A stretch of DNA of 64,000 nt, taken from positions 124,001-188,000 of the forward strand of contig PKQS01000007.1 of the NCBI GenBank assembly GCA_017577945.1, read 5' to 3'. Shown here piece by piece: positions 17,283 through 25,681 of the stretch. Position 1 is the first letter of the stretch; each line of letters opens with the position of its first letter. Both the position numbers and the translations under genes were made by a program. The notes beneath the pieces are model-generated. The model worked only from the letters and a program-made list of their open reading frames with translations. It was not told where the DNA came from and made no database searches. The stretch comes from Bacillota bacterium (GTDB taxonomy: Bacteria; Bacillota; Limnochordia; Limnochordales; ZCTH02-B6).

Positions 17283-18376
17283 GGTTCAGACTGCTGGATC
17301 GTTACGTCCTGCGCGAATTCGTGTGGCCCTTCGTGGGCTGCCTGGCCGGCTTCACCGTCATCCTCCTCAGCGGGCTTTTGTTTGAGCTGGCCGATCTCAT
17401 TCTCGTGAAAAAAGTCGCGTGGCCCGTCGTTCTGCGCATGCTGGCGTACCGGCTGCCGGGGCTGGTGACGGTGGCGATGCCGGTCGGCGCGCTGTTCGGC
17501 GTCACGCTGGCGCTGGGGCGCCTGGAGCGCGACGGCGAGCTGACGGTCATCCGCGGCGCCGGCGTGCCGTTCTGGCGCGTCACGATATGGCTCATCGCCG
17601 CCTGCCTGCTGGTCAGCGGGGCCTCGTACGCCCTGGGCGAGTACGTGGTGCCGTGGGCGAACCACGAGTACGAGAAGATCGTCCGGCAGATCATCTTCAA
17701 CGACCCGGTGCCGGCGGTGCAGGAGCGGGTGTTTTTCAAGGACGCGCACGACAACGTCTTCTACGTGCGCGAGGTGGACACGGCCCAAAAACGCCTGGTC
17801 GACGTGATGATTTACCAGCTCGACGGCGGCGCGTTTCCCCGCCTCATCACCGCCCGCGGCGGCACGTTCGCCGCCAACGTCTGGTATTTGGAAGACGTAG
17901 TGACGCGGGAAATCGGGCCCGACGGCTTCGTGGAGCGCGAGGTGCGGGCGGAGACGCTGGCGTTTCCGATGCGGGAAGGAAGCGAGGCGTTCTTCGGCAA
18001 CCAGCGCACCACCGACGAGATGAGCCGCCGGGAGCTGGCGGGGCACATCGAGCTGTTCGCACGCAGCGGCATCGACGTGCGGCCGTTTCTGGTCGACTAC
18101 CACATGAAGCTCGCGCTGCCGTTCGCCAGCCTGGTGCTGTCGCTGTTCGCGGCGCCGCTCAGCCTGTGGGGCGGCCGGCACGGCTGGGTGTTCGGCCTGG
18201 GAGCCAGCGTGGGGCTGGCGTTCTTGTATTACTCGCTCATGGCGCTGTTTCGCTCGCTGGGAGTCAACGGGGTGCTGCCGCCGCTGCTCGCGGTGTGGGC
18301 CGGCAACATCGTGTTCGCCGCGCTGGGCGTGCTGCTGTTCGTGCGCGCCGACCGCGCCGGACGCCCCTTCCGGTAG
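17279..18376 (+). CDS. lptF: LPS export ABC transporter permease, LptF/LptG family
   Basis: 365-residue inner-membrane protein with the LptF/G layout: two to three membrane helices at the N terminus (LLDRYVLREFVWPFVGCLAG onward), a large periplasmic jellyroll domain (about 125-265), then three more helices ending near residue 360. The RLPGLVTVAMPVGALFG segment is typical. Pairs with LptB ATPase to pull LPS out of the inner membrane. TTG start overlapping the lpxD stop (TTTGA), so translation is probably coupled. A second member of the family is at 36136. Confidence 0.9.
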   Translation: MRFRLLDRYVLREFVWPFVGCLAGFTVILLSGLLFELADLILVKKVAWPVVLRMLAYRLPGLVTVAMPVGALFGVTLALGRLERDGELTVIRGAGVPFWRVTIWLIAACLLVSGASYALGEYVVPWANHEYEKIVRQIIFNDPVPAVQERVFFKDAHDNVFYVREVDTAQKRLVDVMIYQLDGGAFPRLITARGGTFAANVWYLEDVVTREIGPDGFVEREVRAETLAFPMREGSEAFFGNQRTTDEMSRRELAGHIELFARSGIDVRPFLVDYHMKLALPFASLVLSLFAAPLSLWGGRHGWVFGLGASVGLAFLYYSLMALFRSLGVNGVLPPLLAVWAGNIVFAALGVLLFVRADRAGRPFR

Positions 18377-18385
18377 CCACTCCCA

Positions 18386-18411
18386 CAAGGGCGCGGGGAG
18401 CCTGCGTCGAA
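18386..18411 (+). promoter_or_regulatory. Weak copy of the GCAGGA-N14-GTCGAA motif before lptD
   Basis: CAAGGG at 18386-18391, then exactly 14 bases, then GTCGAA at 18406-18411. The second half is a perfect match and the spacing is kept; the first half matches only in part. Lies in the 70-base gap before lptD. Confidence 0.3.
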
Positions 18412-18446
18412 CCAATGGACAAGTCTTGACGCGGAGGACGGGACCG

Positions 18447-20603
18447 TTGCGTGGTCATTGGCCGGCGTGCCTATGGATTGTCATAACGCTGGCGGCGCTG
18501 TTCGGCGCCGCGGCGCCCGCGCAGGCGGACGAGCCGCTGACCGTGGAAGCCCACGAGTTCAGCGCGTGGGACGGCGCGCGCCTCTTTGTAGCCGAGGGCA
18601 ACGTGACCGTGCGCTACGGCGGCGCCGTCATCACCGCCGATTCACTGCGCTACGACGTCGACGCGCAGCTGGCCGTCTTCAGCGGCAACGTCGTCTACGC
18701 GGACGACGAGCGGGAGCTGCGGGGACGGCAGCTGGCGTACGATTTGGCCAAAGGCGTCGCGGTCTTCGCCGACCTGGACGCGGTGCTGTACAGCGAAGGC
18801 GTCGACGGGCCCATGTACGTGCGCGGCGACCGGGTGACCATCGAGGCGGACTTCGTCCGGGTCGAAGGCGGCCGGCTGACGACGTGCGAGTGCGACACAG
18901 GCCCGCCCGCGTATCACTTCTCGGCGCGGGAGCTGGTCATTTACCCCGGCGACCGCCTCATCGTGCGCGGCGTCGTGTTCCACGAACACGGCGTGCCGCT
19001 CCTTTACTGGCCTTATCTCGTCTTGTCGCTGAAAGAGGACGCGAGCCGTTTTGACGTGCCGCAGATCGGCTACAGCAGCCGCACCGGCTGGTACGTGAAG
19101 CTGACGTACAACTACGTCCTCGCGTCGGGGCTGTACGGGGCGCTGCTTTTCGACTACTACCAGCGACTGGGGCCGGGCGCGGGCGTGCGGCACACGTATG
19201 TGGATAACGAGACGGGGCGCGGCGTCGTGTCGCTGTACGGCGTCAGGAACGAGTACGGCGGCGCAGACGGCAGCATCGGCTGGGAGCGGCGCTGGACGCT
19301 GCCGCCGTGGACCATCGAGGCTAAGGCGGGCTACGACTTCGTGGCGTCGGCGGCGGGCATCGAGCGCCACGAGGTGAGCAGCGGGGCGACGGTCAGCTAC
19401 CGCGACGAGCGCGGGACGTTCGCAGCCGAAGTGGAGCACGCGGCGACGCTGGGCAGCGAGTACCGGGAGCGCATCGAACTGAACGGCGACCTCGCCCGCC
19501 GGCTCGGCGGCGGCTGGAACTTGCGCCTTTCCGGCGAATACTTCGACGAGCGCGTTCAGACGCTGTCGCCGCGGCGCTGGCTCGGCTACGACGCGGAGTT
19601 GTCGCGGGCGGCGAGCCGGTACACGCTGGCGTTGCGGGCCGCGCAGCAGGTGAATCCGGATCTGAAATCGGACAAGGTCACCACGCCGCCGACGTGGCAA
19701 AACGTCAGCTACTTGCCGGAGGTGCAGCTGCAGCTGCGCCGCGTCGCCGGCATCGACTGGCAGCTTACAGCGGCGCGGCTGCAGGAGGAGCCGTCCAAGG
19801 TGACGGCGCTGCGCGGGCAGGTGCAGGCGTCGCTACCTACCCGCACGTGGCGGCTGGGCCGCACGACGACGGCCACGTTCAGCGGCTCGCTGCTGGGCCG
19901 CGCCTACAGCACGGGCCACCGGCAGCTGACGGCGCAATCGCGCGTAGGCCTCAACGTGCAGCTGGCCCAGCCGCTGAGCGCCAGCCTGCAGTACAATTAC
20001 CGCGACGTATGGGGCGAAACGCCTTTTCGATTCGACCGCACATCGCCGTCGGAGACGGTCTCGCTGCGGCTCAACTGGCGCAGCCCTTCGGTGACGGCGT
20101 CGGCCAGCACGTCCTACAATCGGCTGACCGAGCGCTGGAGCCGCGTGACGGTGAACGCAGCGGTGCGGGCGGCGGAAAACCTGCTGCTCCGGGCCGCCGG
20201 GACGTACGACGTTTACGAGCGCTCGCTGGTAGGGCTCGTCGGGACGCTGGAGTGGCGGCCGGCGGACGAGTGGACCATCCGCGTCGGCGGCCAGTACAAC
20301 GTGCCCAAGGAGCAGTGGGAGCGGGTCGACGTCGACTTGCAGGCGGCTCTGGGGGGCGGCTGGAAAGCCGGCGTCACGGCCATTTACGACGTGACGAAGA
20401 TGACGTTTTCCCGCAACCACCTCTATGTCGCCCACGACGCGGACTGCCGGGAAATCCGGCTGCGCTGGGATCAGGCCAAGGGCGAGGTGTGGCTGGAGTA
20501 TCACATCACGGCATTCCCGTCCAGCCGGGTGGCGGTAGGCACGGGCGAGGACAACCGCCTGCTGTTCGACGCCGACGTACTGTCGGATCTCCTGTCGGGG
20601 TGA
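18447..20603 (+). CDS. lptD: LPS-assembly outer-membrane protein LptD
   Basis: About 718 residues: signal peptide (cut after QADE region, about residue 28), an OstA/LptA-like beta-jellyroll (about 30-190, strands such as RLFVAEGNVTVRYGGAVI), then a large C-terminal beta barrel. Cys residues are present after the jellyroll (TTCECDTGPP) and near the C terminus (DADCREIRL), where E. coli LptD makes interdomain disulfides. It places LPS in the outer leaflet. I chose TTG 18447, 9 bases after GGAGG; a TTG at 18426 is in frame but has no site. lptC follows after 6 bases. No LptE is recognisable nearby. Confidence 0.92.
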   Translation: MRGHWPACLWIVITLAALFGAAAPAQADEPLTVEAHEFSAWDGARLFVAEGNVTVRYGGAVITADSLRYDVDAQLAVFSGNVVYADDERELRGRQLAYDLAKGVAVFADLDAVLYSEGVDGPMYVRGDRVTIEADFVRVEGGRLTTCECDTGPPAYHFSARELVIYPGDRLIVRGVVFHEHGVPLLYWPYLVLSLKEDASRFDVPQIGYSSRTGWYVKLTYNYVLASGLYGALLFDYYQRLGPGAGVRHTYVDNETGRGVVSLYGVRNEYGGADGSIGWERRWTLPPWTIEAKAGYDFVASAAGIERHEVSSGATVSYRDERGTFAAEVEHAATLGSEYRERIELNGDLARRLGGGWNLRLSGEYFDERVQTLSPRRWLGYDAELSRAASRYTLALRAAQQVNPDLKSDKVTTPPTWQNVSYLPEVQLQLRRVAGIDWQLTAARLQEEPSKVTALRGQVQASLPTRTWRLGRTTTATFSGSLLGRAYSTGHRQLTAQSRVGLNVQLAQPLSASLQYNYRDVWGETPFRFDRTSPSETVSLRLNWRSPSVTASASTSYNRLTERWSRVTVNAAVRAAENLLLRAAGTYDVYERSLVGLVGTLEWRPADEWTIRVGGQYNVPKEQWERVDVDLQAALGGGWKAGVTAIYDVTKMTFSRNHLYVAHDADCREIRLRWDQAKGEVWLEYHITAFPSSRVAVGTGEDNRLLFDADVLSDLLSG

Positions 20604-20609
20604 CGCGGC

Positions 20610-21242
20610 GTGAAGCGCACCGTGGCGTTGGCGGCTTTTGCGGCGGTCTTGCTGGCGAGTGCGGTGTGGTTCGTGTCCGTCCGGCGCGCGCCGGGGCCGG
20701 ACCGGGCCGCCGGGCCGCCGGAGGAGCCGCGCACGCAGTTGAGCGCGACGCGAGTGGTCGGGCGGCACCAGGGCGAGCGGCAGTTTGAGCTGGATGCCGC
20801 CGTCATCGCGGACGAAGACGGCTGGGTGCGCATCGAAACGATTCGCAACGGCGTGTTGTACCGCGACGGGCGGCCGTTCGTCACGTTCGACGCGGACCTG
20901 GGGCGGTGGAACCGGACCACCAACAATTTGATCTTGTCGGGGAACGTGTCGCTCGTGTACGACGACCGGGTGTCGATGCGCACTGAGCGGCTGGAGTGGC
21001 GGGCGGCGGACGAGCTGGTCGTCGCGCCGGGGCCGGTGTACATGGTCATCGACGGCGACGTGGTGGAGGCGGCCTCCATGGAGGCCGATCTGGCGGAAGA
21101 GCGGGTGCGGCTGTCGGGCAACGTCCGCATCTTGCGGAAGTCGGGCGACGTGCTGGAGATGGAGGACGTCGTCTACTGGCTGGCGGAAGAGCGGCTGGAA
21201 GGATACGGCCGCGGCCGCATCGTGCTGCGCGTCGGGCAATGA
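20610..21242 (+). CDS. lptC: LPS export protein LptC
   Basis: 210 residues: one N-terminal membrane helix (about 3-22), then a periplasmic beta-jellyroll of the OstA fold (QLSATRVVGRHQGERQFELDA; NLILSGNVSLVYDDRVSMRTERLEW; LSGNVRILRKSGDVLEMEDV). LptC takes LPS from LptBFG and hands it to LptA. GTG start 6 bases after the lptD stop. Low sequence conservation is normal for the family; the order lptD-lptC-lptA is the main support along with the fold. Confidence 0.85.
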   Translation: MKRTVALAAFAAVLLASAVWFVSVRRAPGPDRAAGPPEEPRTQLSATRVVGRHQGERQFELDAAVIADEDGWVRIETIRNGVLYRDGRPFVTFDADLGRWNRTTNNLILSGNVSLVYDDRVSMRTERLEWRAADELVVAPGPVYMVIDGDVVEAASMEADLAEERVRLSGNVRILRKSGDVLEMEDVVYWLAEERLEGYGRGRIVLRVGQ

Positions 21243-21288
21243 AGGCCGCACCGGCGCGGGCCGGCGGCGGACGAAAAGGAGGTCGGCG

Positions 21289-21996
21289 ATGGTGGGGAGC
21301 GGGAACGTGAGGCGCAAGCGGCAGGCATTGGTGACGCTGCTGGCGGGCTTGCTGCTGGCGGCGGGAGCGGCGCAGGGGGCCTGGGCGCAAGCGGATGAAG
21401 CGGGCGAAGTCGAGCGCGAACCTGTCACGATGACGATTGTGGACGAGGACGCGGTGCTGCTCGTCACGCGCGTGGACGGGCGGGACGTGGTGCGCGTAAT
21501 CGGGCGCACGCAGGTGGAACACAAATCCCGCGCCGTGTGGGCCGATCAGCTGGAGTACGACGAGGCGGCCGGCCGGGCCACGCTGACGGGCAGCGTGGAG
21601 CTGGTAGATGAAGGAGAAGACGCGTTGAACCTGACCGCACAGTATCTGGAGCTGGACTTGAACACCGACGCCGCCAAGGCGGCGGGCGACGTCCGCTTCC
21701 GGCGAGGCGAGGCCTCCGGCTCGGCCGACGAGCTGTACTACGGCTCGTACCAAGAGCTGCGGGCACTCATCGAGGCGGAGCTGGCGGGTCGCTCGGAGTC
21801 GGTGCGGCGGGCGGTGCAGGAGACGCTGCAGTCTTTCCGCGACGACGATCCGATCATCGTCTTGAAAGGCCGCGTGGACGTGCGCGACGGCGAGCGGGAA
21901 TTCCAGTCCGAGTTCGTCATCATCAACACGCGGGATGACGCGACGGTGTCTCTCGGCCGCAGCGCGGCGCGCCTGCCCGGGCCGTCGGGAGAGTAG
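21289..21996 (+). CDS. lptA: Periplasmic LPS-bridge protein LptA
   Basis: 235 residues with a cleaved signal peptide (AWAQ, about residue 30) and an OstA-fold jellyroll (VIGRTQVEHKSRAVWADQLE, ATLTGSVELVDEGEDAL, AAGDVRFRRGEASGSADELYY). LptA polymerises into the bridge that carries LPS through the periplasm. An alpha-helical insert at about 160-200 is unusual for LptA. It ends the operon; a strong hairpin follows. Confidence 0.85.
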   Translation: MVGSGNVRRKRQALVTLLAGLLLAAGAAQGAWAQADEAGEVEREPVTMTIVDEDAVLLVTRVDGRDVVRVIGRTQVEHKSRAVWADQLEYDEAAGRATLTGSVELVDEGEDALNLTAQYLELDLNTDAAKAAGDVRFRRGEASGSADELYYGSYQELRALIEAELAGRSESVRRAVQETLQSFRDDDPIIVLKGRVDVRDGEREFQSEFVIINTRDDATVSLGRSAARLPGPSGE

Positions 21997-22053
21997 AATC
22001 GAGGCGCAACAGGAGTCAAAGCAAGCCGAAACGGCGAAGAGTCGATTTTAGCC

Positions 22054-22087
22054 AGCGCCGGGGGTGATCCCCGGCGCTGCCGCCTTT
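22054..22087 (+). terminator. Hairpin terminator after lptA
   Basis: A 10-bp perfect stem (22054-22063 with 22069-22078), 5-base loop, then GCCGCC and TTTT. The T run is offset by six bases, so termination may be partial. CAGGAGTCAAA (22010-22020), identical to 13827-13837, lies between the lptA stop and the hairpin. Confidence 0.7.
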
Positions 22088-22141
22088 TCCGGAAGCTGCG
22101 CTTTCTGGCGGGAATTGTGCGGCGGGCCGCGACCGGCAATG

Positions 22142-22150
22142 TGATATGAT
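22142..22150 (+). promoter_or_regulatory. Extended -10 promoter for the membrane protein/lpxC transcription unit
   Basis: TGATATGAT: TGn followed by TATGAT, a 5/6 match to TATAAT. No good -35 at 16-18 bases. Together with the terminator just upstream it marks a new transcription unit that starts with the 22247 gene. Confidence 0.5.
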
Positions 22151-22246
22151 GGGCCGGGAGGCGGCGTCCAGCCGCTTTTGCATCTTGGAGCCGTTTTTGC
22201 GGACGAGACAACGCCCGAGCGGCACGGGGGAGGCAGGCGCGCCTCG

Positions 22247-23929
22247 ATGTCGCTGTTTCAATCAGACTTTTGGAAAGACTATATAGTCGTGATTCTCCTT
22301 ACCGTCATCCTGGGCGCCGGTGTGGCCGCCGGGGCATCGCGGGCGCTGGAAGCGTTTCTGGGCGCAGCGGTGCAAGCGCTGCTCGGCGAAGCGGGCCAGT
22401 ACGACCTCATCGTGCACGTCCGGGAGTCGTCGCGCTCTGCGGCGGCGGCCGACTTGCCGCGGCGGCTGGCCGAGGTGCACCCGGACATCCTAGTCCGGGA
22501 AGGCGTCGCCCTCGCCGGCAACGCCAACTTTTTCGTCAAGCTGCCAGAGGCGCTGTATACCCAGGCGGCGCTGGAGCAGCTGGCGGCGCGGCTCAGCGCC
22601 GTGCCGGGCTTTAACGGCTACTCGTGGATGCTGGAGCCCAGCATTACGGTGACGGGCTTGCGCGCCGGCATGCGGGACCTGTTGGCGCTGGAGGCGGCGC
22701 GGCTGCCTGGGGTGCGGGCGGTCGTTCGCCACGGGGCGAGCCTGACCGTGCTGCTGACCAGCGTGGAAGAGCAGCGAGCGGTCGCAGAAGCGCTGGAGCG
22801 GCGGCTGTCGGGGCGCCACATTGTGGAGCTGCGCTGGCCCGAAGGCGCGGCGGCGGACGTGGAAGGCGCCGTGCGGGCAGTGGCGGAACGGCTGCAGCCG
22901 CGGACGCTGCGAGACGTGACGTCGGCGCCGGGCACGGGGGGTTCCCTGGAGCGGCTGGGCGCGGAGCTGGCCGGCGCGGCCGAGCAGTGGCAGAAGTTGC
23001 TGGAGGCCGGCGCCGCGGCGGCCGAAGCGGCGGAGAAGCTAGGGGCGCTGCTGGACGCCCTGGAGCCCGCGCTGGCGCTGGCGGAGACGCCCGAGCAGCA
23101 GGGCGAGCGGCTGTCGGAGGCGGTGCGTTCGGGCGACGGCGCGGACGCCGTTGGCCAGGTGCTCTTTCGCGTCATCCTGACCAACGTGCTGCAGGCGCTG
23201 GCGGGCGAAGCCGCGGCGGCGGGCGGCGGGACGCTGCCCTTGCACGAGCTGCGCGCGGCCTTGCAGGCGCTGGCCGAAGATGCGGTCGCGCTGCGGCAGC
23301 TGCAGGAGGAAGACGTCTACGCCGCCTTTGAGACCTTGCGGGAGCTGCTGCCGGCCGCGGCGGGGGCCACGGTGGCGGAGCTGCTGGTCGACGAAGCCGT
23401 GACGCCGGAGGCCGTGGCCGAAGCGGTGCGGGAGGCGACGGGGCAGGCGGTGGAGGCGTACGCCTCCAGTCCCGGCGTGGTGACGCCGAATCCGCGCGGC
23501 GTCGTGGTGGAGCTGCTGGCCAACGCGCGCCGGGCCGTGGCCGGCCTCATCGCGGTGGCCGTAGGGCTCGCGGCGCTGGTGCTCGATCACGCCGCGGTGC
23601 TGGCGGCCGCCGAGCACATGCCCGGCTCGCGGCGCGGCCGGCCGTGGCTGGCCGCGCTGTCGGGGGCGGCGCTCGTCGGCGCCACGTATGCCCTGGCCGG
23701 CGGCGGCATCCCGTACGTCGGGCCCGGCGCAGCTTTCGTTCTGGGCGCGGCGCTGGGACTGCTGGTCATGGCCGGGGCGCGGCGCTTCAGCCCGGTGGCG
23801 GAGGAAGAAATCGTGGCCGGGCAAGCGCTCGGCCTGTCGGACGGGCAAATCATGCGGGAGATCGTGGTGCCGGCCGGGCGGCCCGGACTCATGACGCTCC
23901 TGAACGCGCGCCGCCGCACGTTTCGCTGA
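22247..23929 (+). CDS. Unknown membrane protein with large external domain and EAA-like C terminus
   Basis: I do not recognise this 560-residue protein. Visible parts: one membrane helix at about 12-32 (YIVVILLTVILGAGVAAG), an external domain of about 390 residues rich in Ala, Glu and Leu (mostly helical), then three membrane helices between about 425 and 510. That is the topology of FtsX/MacB/LolC-type permeases. The last 35 residues include VAGQALGLSDGQIMREIVVP, which resembles the cytoplasmic EAA loop of importer permeases that docks on the ATPase, yet the protein stops there. An ABC ATPase follows after 71 bases, so the two may form a transporter or mechanotransmission pair in the LPS locus. 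ATG 22247 has GGGGGAGG at a long 13-base spacing. Confidence 0.7.
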   Translation: MSLFQSDFWKDYIVVILLTVILGAGVAAGASRALEAFLGAAVQALLGEAGQYDLIVHVRESSRSAAAADLPRRLAEVHPDILVREGVALAGNANFFVKLPEALYTQAALEQLAARLSAVPGFNGYSWMLEPSITVTGLRAGMRDLLALEAARLPGVRAVVRHGASLTVLLTSVEEQRAVAEALERRLSGRHIVELRWPEGAAADVEGAVRAVAERLQPRTLRDVTSAPGTGGSLERLGAELAGAAEQWQKLLEAGAAAAEAAEKLGALLDALEPALALAETPEQQGERLSEAVRSGDGADAVGQVLFRVILTNVLQALAGEAAAAGGGTLPLHELRAALQALAEDAVALRQLQEEDVYAAFETLRELLPAAAGATVAELLVDEAVTPEAVAEAVREATGQAVEAYASSPGVVTPNPRGVVVELLANARRAVAGLIAVAVGLAALVLDHAAVLAAAEHMPGSRRGRPWLAALSGAALVGATYALAGGGIPYVGPGAAFVLGAALGLLVMAGARRFSPVAEEEIVAGQALGLSDGQIMREIVVPAGRPGLMTLLNARRRTFR

Positions 23930-24000
23930 CCTGTTCGCATTCCGTCGCTGTCCGGCGGCGCCGAGAGCGCGCTGGAAGGGCCGGGCGGGGAGGGATTACG

Positions 24001-24729
24001 TTGTTGCAGGTAGTCGATTTGCACAAGCGGTTCGGCGACCGGGTCGCCCTGAATGGGGTGAGCCTGTCGGTCGCGCCCGGCGAGACGGTGGTCGTCATGG
24101 GTCCCAGCGGCTGCGGCAAGTCTACGCTGCTGCGCTGCATCAACCGCCTGATTGAACCTGACGCGGGCGACGTCTTCCTCGCCGGCCGATCGCTCAGAGC
24201 AATGAACGAGGCCGAGCTGCGGGCCGCGCGGCGGGAGATCGGCTTCGTCTTCCAGCACTTCCACCTCATCGAACGCCTGTCGGTGCTGGACAACGCAGCC
24301 CTGGGACTGGTCATGGCCGGCATGCCCCGGGAAGAGGCCGAGGCGAGGGCGCTCGCTGCGCTGGAGCGGGTGCAGCTTGCCAGCGAAGCGAACCGGTTTC
24401 CGCACCAGCTGTCCGGCGGGCAGCGGCAGCGGGCGGCTATCGCCCGCGCGCTGGCGGGCGGGCCGCGGCTCATGCTGTGGGACGAGCCGACGGCGGCGCT
24501 GGATCCGGTGCTGGTCGGCGAAGTGCTGGACGTGATGGAGGAGCTGGCGCAGGAGCGAAGCACGGCGATGCTGATCGTTACCCACGAGGTGCGGTTCGCC
24601 GCGGGGGCGGCCGACCGGGTGGTGCTGATGGAAGAAGGGCGCGTCGTGGATGAAGGGCCGCCAGCCGTCGTCTTCGGCCAGCCGCGGACCAACGTCGCGC
24701 GCCAATACGGGCGGCTGCTGGCGCGCTGA
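24001..24729 (+). CDS. ABC transporter ATP-binding protein (amino-acid-importer-like)
   Basis: 242 residues with all ABC ATPase motifs: Walker A GPSGCGKST (about 36-44), Q-loop FVFQHFHL (about 82-89), signature LSGGQRQRAAIARAL (about 136-150), Walker B LMLWDEP (about 157-163) and the switch His in IVTHEVRFA. CINRLIEPDAG is typical of GlnQ/polar amino acid ATPases. No binding protein or normal permease is nearby; the only partner is the odd membrane protein upstream. TTG start with GGGGAGGG 6 bases before. It sits just before lpxC. Confidence 0.88.
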   Translation: MLQVVDLHKRFGDRVALNGVSLSVAPGETVVVMGPSGCGKSTLLRCINRLIEPDAGDVFLAGRSLRAMNEAELRAARREIGFVFQHFHLIERLSVLDNAALGLVMAGMPREEAEARALAALERVQLASEANRFPHQLSGGQRQRAAIARALAGGPRLMLWDEPTAALDPVLVGEVLDVMEELAQERSTAMLIVTHEVRFAAGAADRVVLMEEGRVVDEGPPAVVFGQPRTNVARQYGRLLAR

Positions 24730-24829
24730 CGCCGCGGGACGGCCTGCGCGGCGGCGCAGGCTGCGGGCGGGGCCGGCGCAGGGAATCGCCCCGCCAAGGC
24801 GAAACTGTCCCCGGAAAGGGGCGGAGCGT

Positions 24830-25681
24830 GTGGGGCAGATGGGGCCGCGGCAGACGACCCTCGGCGCTGCCGTGGAGCTGGCCGGCGTGGGGCTGCACGG
24901 CGGGCGGCCGTGCCGCATGACGCTGGCGCCGGCGCCAGCGGACACGGGCATCGTCTGGCAGCGCGTCGACTTGCCGGGCCGGCCGGCGGTGCCCGCGGCG
25001 GTGGAATACGTCATCAACACCGAGCGCGCCACCAGCATCGGGCGCGGCGAGGCGGTCATCCGCACGGTGGAGCACGTCATGGCGGCGCTGGCCGCCATGG
25101 GCGTCGACAACGCGCTGGTGCAGCTGGACGGCGAGGAGCCGCCCTTCGCGGACGGCGCCGCGGCCGAGTTCGTCCGGCTCATCCAGCAGGCAGGCGTCGT
25201 CGAGCTGGACGCGCCGCGGCGCGTTCGCGTCTTGACCGCGCCGGTCTGGGTCGGGGCGGGCGACGGTTTCATCGTAGCCTTACCCGCGCCGCATTATCGC
25301 ATCAGCTACACCTTCGTCACGGACCATCCGGCGTTGGGCACCCAGTTCGCCGATTTCGTCATCGATGCGGCCACGTTCGGCCGTGACATCGCGCCGGCGC
25401 GCACTGTCGGCTGGCTCCGTGAAGTGGAGGCGCTGCGCCGCCGCGGCTTGGGCCTCGGCATCACCGCCGACGCCGCCGTGGTCGCGACCGACACGGGCCT
25501 GCTGGCGCCCATGCGCTTTCCCAACGAAGTTGCCCGGCACAAGGTGCTGGATATCGTCGGGGATTTGGCGCTGGCCGGAAGGCTGGCGGGCGTCCACGTC
25601 GTGGCCTTCCGCTCCGGCCACGCGCTGCACGTGGAGCTGGCACGGCGGCTCAAGAACCTTACGGAGGAGGACGCACATTGA
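24830..25681 (+). CDS. lpxC: UDP-3-O-acyl-N-acetylglucosamine deacetylase LpxC
   Basis: Zinc deacetylase and committed step of lipid A synthesis. 283 residues (E. coli 305). Start region RQTTLGAAVELAGVGLHGG is typical. Zinc ligands: His in RTVEHVMAALA, and His/Asp in RHKVLDIVGDLALAG; the catalytic His is in SGHALHVEL. I chose GTG 24830 with AAAGGGG 8 bases upstream; ATG 24839 is the alternative. It overlaps the next start by 4 bases. Confidence 0.96.
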   Translation: MGQMGPRQTTLGAAVELAGVGLHGGRPCRMTLAPAPADTGIVWQRVDLPGRPAVPAAVEYVINTERATSIGRGEAVIRTVEHVMAALAAMGVDNALVQLDGEEPPFADGAAAEFVRLIQQAGVVELDAPRRVRVLTAPVWVGAGDGFIVALPAPHYRISYTFVTDHPALGTQFADFVIDAATFGRDIAPARTVGWLREVEALRRRGLGLGITADAAVVATDTGLLAPMRFPNEVARHKVLDIVGDLALAGRLAGVHVVAFRSGHALHVELARRLKNLTEEDAH

